A stretch of DNA of 64,000 nt, from contig NC_066610.1 in assembly GCF_905475345.1 (NCBI RefSeq), forward strand, positions 748,886 to 812,885, in the 5' to 3' direction. Position 1 is the stretch's first letter. Each line of letters begins with the position of its first letter. The position numbers and the translations under genes are program-made. Below the pieces are notes generated by a model that saw only the letters and a program-made list of their open reading frames with translations, made no database searches and was not told where the DNA came from. Positions 13,071 to 23,060 of this stretch are shown here, one piece after another. Origin of the DNA: Vespula vulgaris (lineage: Eukaryota > Arthropoda > Insecta > Hymenoptera > Vespidae).

Positions 13071-13190
13071 AGGAAAGATAAGCATAAGACCAGAATTTGC
13101 AGCCATATTGAGAATTGTTCTTAATCTTCTCTACTTCACGTCCTTGGTAAGATAAATCATAATTGAATTTTATAAGGAATTTTCTAACGT
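13071..13190 (-). other. Candidate exon left of the inverted repeat
   Basis: A 120-base segment between AG (weak pyrimidine tract) and a good donor, T|GTACGT. It is open in a frame of 39 codons with a soluble, mixed composition unlike the lysine/asparagine-rich noise around it, for example Q-Y-G-C-K-F-W-S-Y-A-Y near its end. The exon would enter and leave in phase 1. The phase fits the candidate exon at 20,339-20,479 on the other side of the inverted repeat. Not recognised; may be a remnant. Confidence 0.35.
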
Positions 13191-14234
13191 CTTTTGAATA
13201 GGTAAATAAGTAAAAATGTAGATAAAAACATGATTGCAGCAATTTAACGTATCATCCGTAATATGTCTACTGCTTCTTTTCCTATAATTTTTTGATATTT
13301 TTCGCAACGGAATCATGCTCAAATATATTGTTATTATAGTTATCTACGAACGAAAATTATTAATAATTTATAATTATAATTACATAAAAAATTTTAATCT
13401 GTATTTTTATCAATATGATTCATTTGATGATATATATTTCATGATATACAAAAATACAATGATATATATTTAAGACTTCTGATCTTAATGATATATACAT
13501 CAAGGTATTCTTCAAGAAATTTAGTAAAAAAATTACAATAATATAAAAATATTTTTGAATGATTATATTTAAAAATCTTTTGTCATTAATTAGGGTTGTT
13601 ATAAAAATTTATATCATTCGATTTATCGTGATATAATATTACAGGTTAAAAATTACATTGAACGTCATCTTATAAAATTTTTAGTTATATTTTTAATAAT
13701 AATAAATTTGCTTAATTAGAATTATTTATAGAGCGAAATAGAACTATTTTCGCTAGTCTGCCATAAATTTACTTTTCTTTACAATTAATTTAGAAATAAA
13801 CTGGTATAATATTTTTCTTTTTAAATACAGGTACGTCAATGTAATTTTCCTTATTCTTTTCGGACAGCAAATAGAAGTAAATATACACATATACGCAACT
13901 TTATCTAAAACTATCTATAAACCACTGTTTTATTGATGAATAACCTAGATATATTCATATACTTATATTTGGATTTGTATATTTATGACCTATCTTTATT
14001 TGACTTTATATTTTTAAATATGTAAATCAAATTAAAATTAATTTTACATATATACAGAATATATATAGAGTTAATTTTAATTCATTCAAAATGTTTAGTA
14101 ATATAAACAAAAAGACTCTATATATATGAAATACACATAGGGTCAATAGATATATTTATGTATGTATGTGTGTATAGATACTAACGTATAACTATAATGT
14201 GTCTGCACCTATTTGTATAAATACATATAAAAAC

Positions 14235-14470
14235 ATTTTAAAAAGATGGTAATTTGGTTTGATTTATTCGTATTAGATTTGTATGAATTTATAAACTTCG
14301 AGAAACATATTTTTTTGGAAAGAAATCAAAATTTCATTCCTCATAATTTTTTATAATATTATAAATTTTGAAGTAATTCTTTTATACTATTTTCATTGAT
14401 ATCATTATTTACGAGATCTCATCGTTTTCTTGAAGAAATCTCTGAGGGAACATCCGAGTGCGAAAGGTTA
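14235..14470 (-). mobile_element. MITE-like element, left arm, one end lost
   Basis: Mirror copy of the 19,179-19,431 element. The end at 14,447-14,470 keeps CATCCGAGTGCGAAAGGTTAA. The other end, near 14,240, has lost the matching terminal repeat and TTAA. No coding capacity. Confidence 0.5.
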
Positions 14471-15220
14471 AAAAAATAATTAAAAAATGAATTAAAATCA
14501 AAAAGAAAAAATTGAAAAAGAAGAAAAAAAAATTAATATTAAATACAAGAAGACAAAAAAAGATTAAAGGATAAATGAGAATCAAAAAAATATTAAAATT
14601 AAAAAGAAAGAAGAAAGCAATAAAGCAGATTACAATTCGAAAAGAGGAAAATAAAAAAAGATTAGAAAATAATTAAAATTAAAAAAAAAAACATTCAACA
14701 GAAAAGAACAAATAAATATATATTGAGAAGTTATACCGATCTATTTCATATTTATAAGTCTGTGATATAGATGTTATGAGCGTAAACTCAAATTTTAGTC
14801 GATATTCGCTTCTTTTTTAACTTTTTCAAAACATTTGAATTTTTTTAATCTGACATAGAATTTTATATCGATTTCATTATTTTAAAAATCTTGAATGAAT
14901 CTGCGACTTAAACTGATACTTTGTTTCCTCCAATCAGTTTTATAGCACAAAGATATACATTCGAGTTAATTTATTAAAAGTTCGATTAAAATTTCAAATA
15001 AAATTTATTAAATCATATATTGAAATATATTTATTATTATTATGATATTTAATTAGATATAATAAATTAGATATAACCTAACTTTTAAATAATGTAATAA
15101 TCATATCAGCAATGTTATTCATTCGTTAAACAAGATGTCTTTAATTATATTATTGTAATAACTCGAGTCAATTTCCATAAAGAAATGATATTATTTAATG
15201 ACATTACTAATTAATATATT

Positions 15221-15921
15221 AAGTTGGGGAAAACCGTTTCTTCGTATTTTAATGCAAAAGTAAGTCTTTTCCAATTCTTTACAACAGAGATTATAATCAA
15301 TACTTCGAATCAGCAACAACGATTGATTCTGCTTTCTTCGATCATGATCTTTTTCATACATTATCGCCCATGATGAGTCGTTTCAAGAATGCTTCGATTT
15401 CGTGCATGTTTTAGTAACGATTCCCAGATAGAAATTCGTTCCATTAAATTTTCCATTATTTAATCATGCGACACACAAACATTGGCTCTTTTTTTGTATA
15501 CAGCCTTCTTCAAACGGTTTAAAACTGTTTTATGATCGATGTTTAGTTCCTTGTAGACGTCATTTGCATCACGTACATCATAACTTTCAAATAGAAAACG
15601 TTTGATGTAGCTTTATGCGACGTACATTGATAACGCATCGATCAATAAATATCACAAATTTTTTTAATAGCTGGTGTCGCATTCTTATCTGCCTTGTAAT
15701 AAAATTTGAAAATATATTTTCTTTATACTCTCCCATTTTTACGATGTAATAACTTTTATGTAAATAAACGAATATATTCATGATCTTTCTACAAATACTG
15801 AATGATAAGTCATCTTACGAACGCGTGGAATTATTGCCAATTTGATTGTTTAATATTATTAAATTTATATCAAAGGAATGTCATCGGCCGGTAAAATACG
15901 AAGAAACATTTCACCCAAATT
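15221..15921 (-). mobile_element. Deleted mariner (Tc1/mariner), left arm
   Basis: About 700 bp between inverted ends TTGGGGAAAACCGTTTCTTC (start 15,224) and the complement of TTGGGTGAAATGTTTCTTCG (end ~15,918), both running on into GTATTTTA, typical of mariner elements. The interior on the minus strand keeps remnants of the N-terminal half of a mariner transposase; full elements are ~1.3 kb. The catalytic D,D34D region is missing, so it is non-autonomous and dead. It is the mirror partner of the copy at 17,750-18,452. Confidence 0.8.
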
Positions 15922-16220
15922 AATTCAATATGAATAAAAAATTAACACATAAAATGCACAGAGAACTAAGTTTCAAACATTTTTGTAAATTACAATATTA
16001 TGTAACTGCGATGATTGGTTCTGTACAGTTCTCTATTGTTAATTTTGTTACTGTTTCTTTGTGTGGCTATTATTTATGTATATAATTTAAAATTAGAGGA
16101 TAGTATGATTAAATATCAATAACGTTACTTGCCGACCAGTTAGAAGATTTAGAAGATAACTGACTCCGATCGAATGGTGGAAGAACCAGAGGACTGGACT
16201 TTCTTTCAGCCAATTGAAAT

Positions 16221-16751
16221 TCTGAAATAATTCAATTGCGACTATGTATTGTGTTACTGCCATACAATTAGTTAATTGTAAAGATTATTTATAAACTCAC
16301 GAATGGTGTTCCTTGGAGGATTTTACAATAATGTATAATTCCAATGTTGGCTAGACTCGCTGTTTTTATAAAACCAATTTTGTCGAATCTCCAGTAACAC
16401 CTAATACATAACGTAGAAATATTCGATTTCTAAAAGTTAATGCATAATTTAAAATTCAAATAAATTCGAATGATACATACCCATAATTTTTGTAGTCGTA
16501 GATGCTTCAACTATTACCGAACGATTTTGTGCTACTTTTTAGACAATCGACTGTCTTAAATGCACAATTTTTGTATTCTTTCGGTACGTCACTGCTTTCG
16601 CATATAGCTTCCTTTACTTCTTCGCTTGATAACACTGCAATAAAATATAAACTGAAATCAGGAAACTTTGCTAACTACCTCTCAGGAGCAACTTTTATTT
16701 CTATAATAAAAAGAAATTAATAAAGCATATAATATGAAATAAAAACTTACC
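16221..16751 (-). pseudogene. Second, decayed copy of the palindrome-spacer exon cassette
   Basis: Tandem copy of the exons of the neighbouring 187-codon gene, offset by ~686 bp. The exon-2 equivalent (16,481-16,700, 220 bases) keeps both splice sites but has an in-frame TAG near its start and a TGA where the other copy has TGG (F-G-N-S-stop versus F-G-S-S-W). The exon-3 equivalent (16,301-16,400, 100 bases) is open, reading C-Y-W-R-F-D-K-I-G-F, with a GTGAGT donor. A last exon from 16,221 runs into the left arm and is not homologous to the other copy's exon 4. The upstream exon equivalent ends at the GTAAGT donor at 16,750 and overlaps exon 4 of the intact copy. Splice sites survive better than the frame, so it may still be spliced as part of a longer transcript. 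Confidence 0.65.
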
Positions 16752-16778
16752 TTGTTAATCAGATTCGGAAACTTATAG

Positions 16779-17551
16779 CTAAAGAAATTCTGGTCGTTTG
16801 ATTCTTGATTGTCCAATATGATCATTTGAACTTTTCTGAGAAGAATCTATACGAGCAGCTGATGAACCTTTGGTTGCGACAAGTCCTTCCGATTTTCTTC
16901 GTAAATCCTAAAATAATTCAATTGCGAATATATATTACACTACTGCCATACAAGTAGTTGTTTGTAAAGATTATTTATAGACTCACGGATGATGTCCCTT
17001 GAAGAATTTTAGAATAATGAGTAATTTCAGTGTTGCTTAGACTCGCTGTTTTTATAAAACCAATTTTGTCGAACATCCAGTAACACCTAATACATAACGT
17101 AGAAATGTTTGATTTCTAAAAATTAATGAATAGTTTAAAATTCAAATAAATTCGAATAATACATACCCATAATTTTTGTAGTCGTAGATACTCCAACTAC
17201 TACCGAAAGATTTTGTGCTACTTTTTAGACAATCGATTGTCTTAGATGCAGAATTTTTGTATTCTTTCGGTACGTCACAGCTTTCGCGTATAGCTTCTCT
17301 TACTTTTTCGCTTAATAACACTGCAATAAAATATAAACGGAAATCAGGAAACTTTGCTAACTCTCTCGCAGGAGCAACTTTTACTTCTATAATAAAAAGA
17401 AATTAATAAAGCATACAATTTGAAATAAAAACTAACCTTTTTGAATAGATTTGGAACCAAAGAGGTGAAAAAAAATCCGGTCCTCTGGTTCTCCTACCGA
17501 ATTGGTGTTACAGTTACCTTCTAAATCTTCTAATTTTTCGATAGGTGACAT
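16779..17551 (-). CDS. Unrecognised four-exon gene in the spacer and inner right arm of the palindrome (187 aa)
   Basis: Exons on the minus strand: 17437-17551 (starting with ATG), 17167-17386, 16987-17086, 16779-16907 (ending TAG), totalling 564 bases or 187 codons. Introns have GT-AG ends (donors GTTAGT, GTATGT, GTGAGT), are 50-80 bases in two cases, and phases agree throughout. An in-frame TAG lies just upstream of the ATG, which supports this start. The product looks soluble, with no signal peptide or membrane segment evident. Notable stretches are E-K-L-E-D-L-E-G near the start, S-W-S-I-Y-D-Y-K-N-Y-G-C-Y-W-M-F-D-K near residues 100-118, and a Ser/Lys/Arg-rich tail. I do not recognise the family. 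Exon 1 lies in the inner end of the right arm. Exon 4 continues past the stop to a donor at 16,750 and doubles as the first exon of the second, broken cassette. The cassette is phase 0 at both ends, so it can be duplicated without breaking the frame. It may be part of a longer repeat protein; expression is unknown. Confidence 0.6.
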
Positions 17552-17749
17552 TATCGATATTGAATCATACTATTCTCTAATCTCAAATTATATACATAAG
17601 TAATAGTCACACAAAGAACAGTAATAAAATTAACAATAAGGTCAGTACAAGTCCAACCATCGTAGTTACATTACATTACAATTTACAAAAATGGTTGAGA
17701 CTTAGTTATCGTTTCAATTTATAAATTAATTCTTTATTTATATTGAGTT

Positions 17750-18452
17750 AATTCGGGCAAAATGTTTCTTCGTATTTTACCAGCCGATGACATTACTGTG
17801 ATATAATTTGAATAATATTAAACAATCACTTTGGCTATAATGCCTCGCGTTCGTAAGTAGACATATCATTGAGTATTTGTAGAATGGTCATAAATATATT
17901 CGTTTATTTATTTAAAAATTATTACGTCTTAAAATTGAAAAGGAATAAAGAAGATTCACTTTTTAATTGTATTACAAGAATGGTAAGAATGCGACTCCAA
18001 CTAACAAAAAAATTTGTGATATTTATTGATCGATGCGTTATCAATGGACGTCGCACAAAGCTACATCAAACGTTTTCAATTTGGAAGTTATGATGCAAGT
18101 GATCCAAATGACATCGCCAAGGAACTAACCATCAATCACGAAACAGTTTTAAACCGTTTGAAGAAGGCTGTATACGAAAAAAGAGCCAATGTTTGTGTGT
18201 CGCATGATTAAATAATGGAAAATTTAATGGAACGAATTTCTATCTAGGAATCGTTACTAAAATGTAATAAAATTAAAGCATTCTTGAAACGGCTCATCAT
18301 GGACGATAATGTATGAAAATGATCATGATCGAAGGAAGGAGGATCAATCGTTGACGCTGTTTCAAACTATTCATTATAATCTCTAATGCAAACAATTGGA
18401 AAAAATTGACTTTTACATTAAAATACGAAAAAATGTTTTTCCCCAACCGAAT
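17750..18452 (+). mobile_element. Deleted mariner (Tc1/mariner), right arm
   Basis: Ends TTCGGGCAAAATGTTTCTTC (17,752) and the complement of TTCGGTTGGGGAAAAACATT (~18,450), both running on into the GTATTTTA block. Inside, 18,026-18,211 encodes a mariner helix-turn-helix with A-K-E-L-T-I-N-H-E-T-V-L-N-R-L-K-K (family pattern: L-x-V-S-H-T-T-V-L-N-H-L-K). It is followed after a stop by N-L-M-E-R-I-S-I and F-L-K-R-L-I, also mariner motifs. The C-terminal catalytic half is deleted and several stops interrupt the frame. Mirror image of the left-arm copy. Confidence 0.85.
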
Positions 18453-19178
18453 AAATTAATTAGTAATGTCGTTAATTAATATCATTTTTTTATGGAAATT
18501 GACTCGAATTATTACATTAATATAATTAAAGGCACTTTGTTTAACGAATGAACAACATTACTAATATAATTATTATATTATCTAAAAATTAAGTTATATC
18601 TAATTTATTATACTTAATTAAACGTAATAATAAGAACAAATATATTTTAATATATTATTTAATAAATTTTACTCGAAATTTTAGTCGAATTTTTAATAAT
18701 TTTACTCGAATATATATTTTTGTATTATAAAACTGATTCGAGAAATTGAAGTATCAGTTTAAATAGCAGTTTCATTTAAGATTTTTAAAATAATGAAATC
18801 GATATCGAATTAAACAAATTCGAATATTTTTAAAAAATTAAAATATACATATAGATAACACATAGATTCACACGAATTAAAGACAGGTATCAAAGAGTTA
18901 TAAATATGAAAATGATCGGTACAATTTCTCGATACATATTTATTTGTTTGTTTTTTTTTTAAATGTTTTTTTTTTAATTAAATATTTTTTTTAATTTTTT
19001 TATTTTCCTTTTTTCAAATTTTAATCTTTTTTAATGCTTTCTTCTTTCTTTTAATTTTAATATTTTTTTGATTCTCATTTATCTTTTAATTTTTTTTTGT
19101 CTTCTTTTATTTAATATTAATTCTTTTTTCTTCTTTTTCAATTTTTTTTTTATTTTACTTCATTTTTTAATTATTTTT

Positions 19179-19431
19179 TTAACCTTTCGCACCCGGATGG
19201 TCCCTCAGATGGTTTTCCAGAAAATCAATGAAATCTCATAAATAATGATATCAATTATAATGCTATAAAAAAATTGCTGTGAAATTTATAATATTAGAAA
19301 ATTATAAGGAATAAAATTTTAATTTTTTTGCAAAAGAATATGTTCCTCAAATTCTACAAATTTATATAAATCAAATACGAATAAATCAAATGAAGCTAAC
19401 ATCCGAGAGGAAACCGAATGTGAAAGGTTAA
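19179..19431 (+). mobile_element. TTAA-flanked MITE-like element, right arm
   Basis: About 250 bp bounded by TTAA at both ends, with inverted ends TTAACCTTTCGCACCCGGAT and the complement of TTAACCTTTCACATTCGG. The TTAA target and C-rich terminal repeat resemble piggyBac-type non-autonomous elements. No coding capacity. A degraded mirror copy lies in the left arm. Confidence 0.6.
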
Positions 19432-20338
19432 TTTTAATTCTATTTAAATTTATATATATGTACAAACATACACAGACAAACACACACACACACACACATA
19501 TTTATTAACCCTATATATTCCAAATATATAGAGACTGTTCGTTTAGATGTTACTAAACATTTTGAATAAATTAAAATTACCCTACATATGTTCTATACAT
19601 ATATAGGGTTAATTTTAATTTGATTCACATATTTAGAAATATAAAGTTGAACAGAGATAGGTCATAAAGACACAAATACAAATATACGTATATAAACATA
19701 TACAGGTTATTGTACATATAATAAAACATAATGATTTATAGATGGTTTTAGATATATTTGTATATATGCGTATATTTACTTTTACTTAATCCTCGTGCTG
19801 TCTGAAAAGAATAAGGAAAATTATATTGACGTATGTGTACATAACAAAAAATACTATACGAGTTTATCTTTAAACTAATTGGAAAGAAAATGTAACGAAC
19901 TCGTAATAATTGTTATTAAGCAAATTATTATTATTAAAGGTTTGACAGGATGGTATTCAATATTACTTTTTGGCCATAATATATCACGATCGATCGAATG
20001 AAATAAACTTTTGAACAACTCTAATTAATTACAAAAGGAGACTGTTAAATATTACCTTTTCAACATATTTTTATATTATTACAAATATTTTATTAGATTT
20101 TCTTAAGAATATTTTGATGTATATATCATTAGGATCAGAACTGTTGTAGTTTACTAGTTTTATACAATATGATAAGAGAATGTAAGGTGGATTTGCGGAA
20201 AATCGATCTGTATAGTTATTCCTTCCGCAGCAATGTAATTATTTTATAATCAAAATAGAAATTTATAGGAGAATTTTTACAAAATGTTTTATAATTATTG
20301 TTACTCGTTGCTACAGAAAAAAATTATAAATTACTTAC

Positions 20339-20479
20339 AGCGAGTTGTTAAGAATCCATGTTCATAGTAGCCTTCATTATATCGGTTTAATACTTGTTTG
20401 ACTGTCTTGTTCGGCTTTACTCGATATATGTGAATATGAACGTTGCTAATAATGTAAGCATCACATCGAAAGCAATGTC
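20339..20479 (-). other. Candidate exon right of the inverted repeat
   Basis: A 141-base segment with acceptor CCAG (20,480) and perfect donor GTAAGT (20,338). It is open in one frame for 46 codons, including H-C-F-R-C-D-A-Y and L-N-R-Y-N-E-G-Y-Y-E-H-G, a composition unlike random A/T-rich DNA. It would end in phase 1, matching the start phase of the candidate exon at 13,071-13,190. A further open piece (20,565 to ~20,695, same strand, D-G-Y-A-V-T-C-Y-L-W) lies one 85-base intron upstream, but a 16-base tandem duplication there breaks the frame. Not recognised; possibly a decayed gene. Confidence 0.35.
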
Positions 20480-20565
20480 CTGGATTATTAAAAGAAATTT
20501 AAGTTAATATTTTATTTCTTTTTTTTTCTTTTTTCATTGAAAATAAAATATTATTGTTCTTTACC

Positions 20566-21654
20566 AGGTAGCTCAATTTAAGACGTTCTCGTATCAAGAC
20601 GTTCTCTTGATCTATCATTAAGATATTCTCTATTTTTATTCCTCCATAAGTAACAGGTAACTGCATATCCATCGCTTTTTATGCAGTTTTAGATATTATG
20701 TAAATTATTAATATTTTTCTCATCGGCTTGATCGTACGAAATAATATTGACACAGACTCTAGGAACAAAAATTATAATTAAATAAGTATATATTTATGTA
20801 AATAAATATCAATATCATTATTTCGATTATCGTCTTATTAATTAATTTTATTTTACAGATTAATGAGAACAGATAATAAATAATAAATTTCATGGAAATC
20901 ATACTTCAGCATAAGACTCATTATTGAAAATATAATATTAATGATGATAATATTAATAAGACATATTAAAATGGTCAAACATTGTTAAATTACTCCTTCT
21001 AAATATTTCGTAATTATTTCAATTAAACGATCGAAACGTTGATATGAAAAGAGATCGTTAAAAAATTTTGATCCCTTTGGTAATTCATTCTTTTTTTAAT
21101 ATTTCAGAATCTTCCGAAAATATTAAAAACGTTCAATTAATCTTTCGATATACTTTCTAAGCGTTTTAATTATTTATTTACATATTTGAGTCACCGTTTA
21201 GAATGTTATTTTTATCAGAAAAAATATCGAAACTTCCTTTAATGAACTTTTGTATCATACAAATGGAAGATAGAATAATTGGAAAACCAAAATTAAAAGG
21301 TTTAATCACAGAACCAAGCGTTATCGATTTGGTTGCGTTAAGAGAAAAATGATTTCTCTGTTCTCTTCATATTGAATCATGTACCTTTATTTCAATTGTT
21401 AAAGTAATTGGCAGGCAAGCAATTCAACTACTGTTAAACAAAGAAATCAACTAGTATCATTGATTCATCAATAAACAGTATTATTGGGAATTAAATAGCT
21501 ACGCAACACTTGGCTTTATATACGATTACTTCAATACATGATATAAATGTTTAAACGGAAATATCCTAATTCAGATAACTCTAATTATATTTTACACTCT
21601 ATTTAATATTATACGATAACATGTCAAAGACAAATTACACGTAAAATATAGTGT
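20566..21654. other. Intergenic, nothing else recognised
   Basis: A/T-rich. Apart from the broken coding-like piece at 20,565-20,695 and its 16-base duplication, I see no gene, RNA or element. Confidence 0.5.
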
Positions 21655-23060
21655 AAAAAACGTAAAATACAATGTAAGATAATAATAATAAAAATAGATA
21701 AAATATATGGTAAAGTAATAATAAATAATCATAAGATTTTCTATAGTATATTATAAAACAGTATATCGTAGCATTGGTCACACAATATAAATTAGTATAT
21801 AACGTACCGTCTTTAATATAACTCATAGAGACGTATATAGAATTATACAATTTTCTATAGCATGATATATAAAGAATAAAATCATTCAAAATAAATCCTT
21901 GCGTTACTAAACGTTAGTATAAAATTCAAATATGATTTATCTTACCAAGATCATGAAGTGTAGAATGAATCGTGATGAAGAAGGCGATTCTCAGCGTAGA
22001 GTTCAAACTTTTGGGCCTTTCTCAGTTACTTTTATTTGTATGCTTATTTTTCTTTATGGATCGTCCTTCCTCTTTTGGAACTTCTTAGCACTGGTCACAT
22101 TGGTGTCTCGATTTGGAATAAGCTCGTCAAGCTCTCGTCGAAAAGCTTGTACCCTCGGCTTTCTAACATCGAGCATGCGCTGTTCAGTACCCCCTACTGT
22201 CTATCTCATCATGACGAGCATATCATCCCCGGTAATCTCATCACAATGTTGCAGACAAATTTGGATCGATACAGCTGTTAGGGGAATTCTTTTTTTGTTT
22301 TCAATCTGCGTTTTTTTTTTTAATTCCCTTCTCTCCTTTTGATTCACCCTATCGAGCATTCCCCATATCCGTATCCTTTTGATCATTTTACTATTGAAGG
22401 ATCGGATTTCGTTAATCTTCTTTTCGGGGAGGGAATATTTTTTTTATATTTATTTATTGTACGTGAAGAGAACATGAACATTACATAGAAGATAGAATTT
22501 AAAAGATTGTATAGGAAGATTGTATTTAATTATTTCATGAAAAATCTATCTTCTACGTCATTCATAATTTATGTTTGGAGAGGGTTGTTAAAAGGTTGAA
22601 TAACGATATGATCGAGAAAAACAGTATAACAAATATCTACCATTATCTTAAAGAATAATTAGAAGTAAATGTTATATTATACGTATATATTATATGTTTT
22701 TTGAGAAATTTAATCATTCAAATAATACAATCCCAAATATTATATTATTAGAAATTTATTAATAAATTTATTAATAAATTACATTAATAAAATTACTGCT
22801 ATATTAACGATTAAATAAATATAATATTTTCCTAGGATTAATGTAGAAATACAGGATGAATTTAATATGGAATATTACAAACGTAAAATACAATGTAAAA
22901 TAATAATAAAAATAGATAAAATATATGGTAAAGTAGTAATAAATAACCATACGATTTTTTATAGTATATTATAAAATAATATATCGTAGAATCGTAGTAT
23001 TGGTCAGAAAATATAAATTAGTATATAACGTAGCATCTTTAATATAATACATAGATACTC
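21655..23060. repeat. Direct repeats (~185 bp) flanking a GC-richer island
   Basis: The segment 21,655-21,840 recurs at 22,880-23,060 in the same orientation. Shared runs include GTAAAATACAATGTAA, AATAGATAAAATATATGGTAAA and ATAAATTAGTATATAACGTA. They bracket about 1 kb that includes the coding-like island at 21,930-22,345. The arrangement could be a tandem duplication with later divergence, or the flanks of an inserted element. No polypurine tract or primer site was seen to support an LTR element. Confidence 0.6.
21932..22342. other. GC-richer coding-like island, strand uncertain
   Basis: Local base composition is far richer in G+C than its surroundings. The plus strand has a 136-codon open frame with membrane-like composition. 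The minus strand (22,052-22,280) has a frame interrupted by one TAG (near 22,201), whose composition is that of a normal soluble protein: Q-H-C-D-E-I-T-G-D-D-M before the stop, and E-L-D-E-L-I-P-N-R-D-T-N-V then K-K-F-Q-K-R-K-D-D-P after it. I favour the minus strand as the former coding strand and the plus frame as its shadow. Family not recognised; a retrocopy, a transposon fragment or a decayed gene are all possible. Confidence 0.35.

Larger units (their letters stand above)
13477..20150. repeat. Large inverted repeat (palindrome) with gene-bearing spacer
   Basis: The left arm (13,477 to ~16,202) is the reverse complement of the right arm (~17,465 to 20,150), about 2.7 kb each and roughly four fifths identical by eye. 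The spacer is ~1.26 kb. Outer ends match at ACTTCTGATCTTAATGATAT (left) and its complement near 20,130-20,150. Inner ends match at the GGAAGAACCAGAGGAC region near 16,190. Both arms contain the same deleted mariner and the same MITE-like segment at mirrored positions, so the inverted duplication came after those insertions. I see no clear target-site duplication outside the arms. It may be a foldback-type element or an inverted duplication; a transcript crossing it would fold into long double-stranded RNA. Confidence 0.85.
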
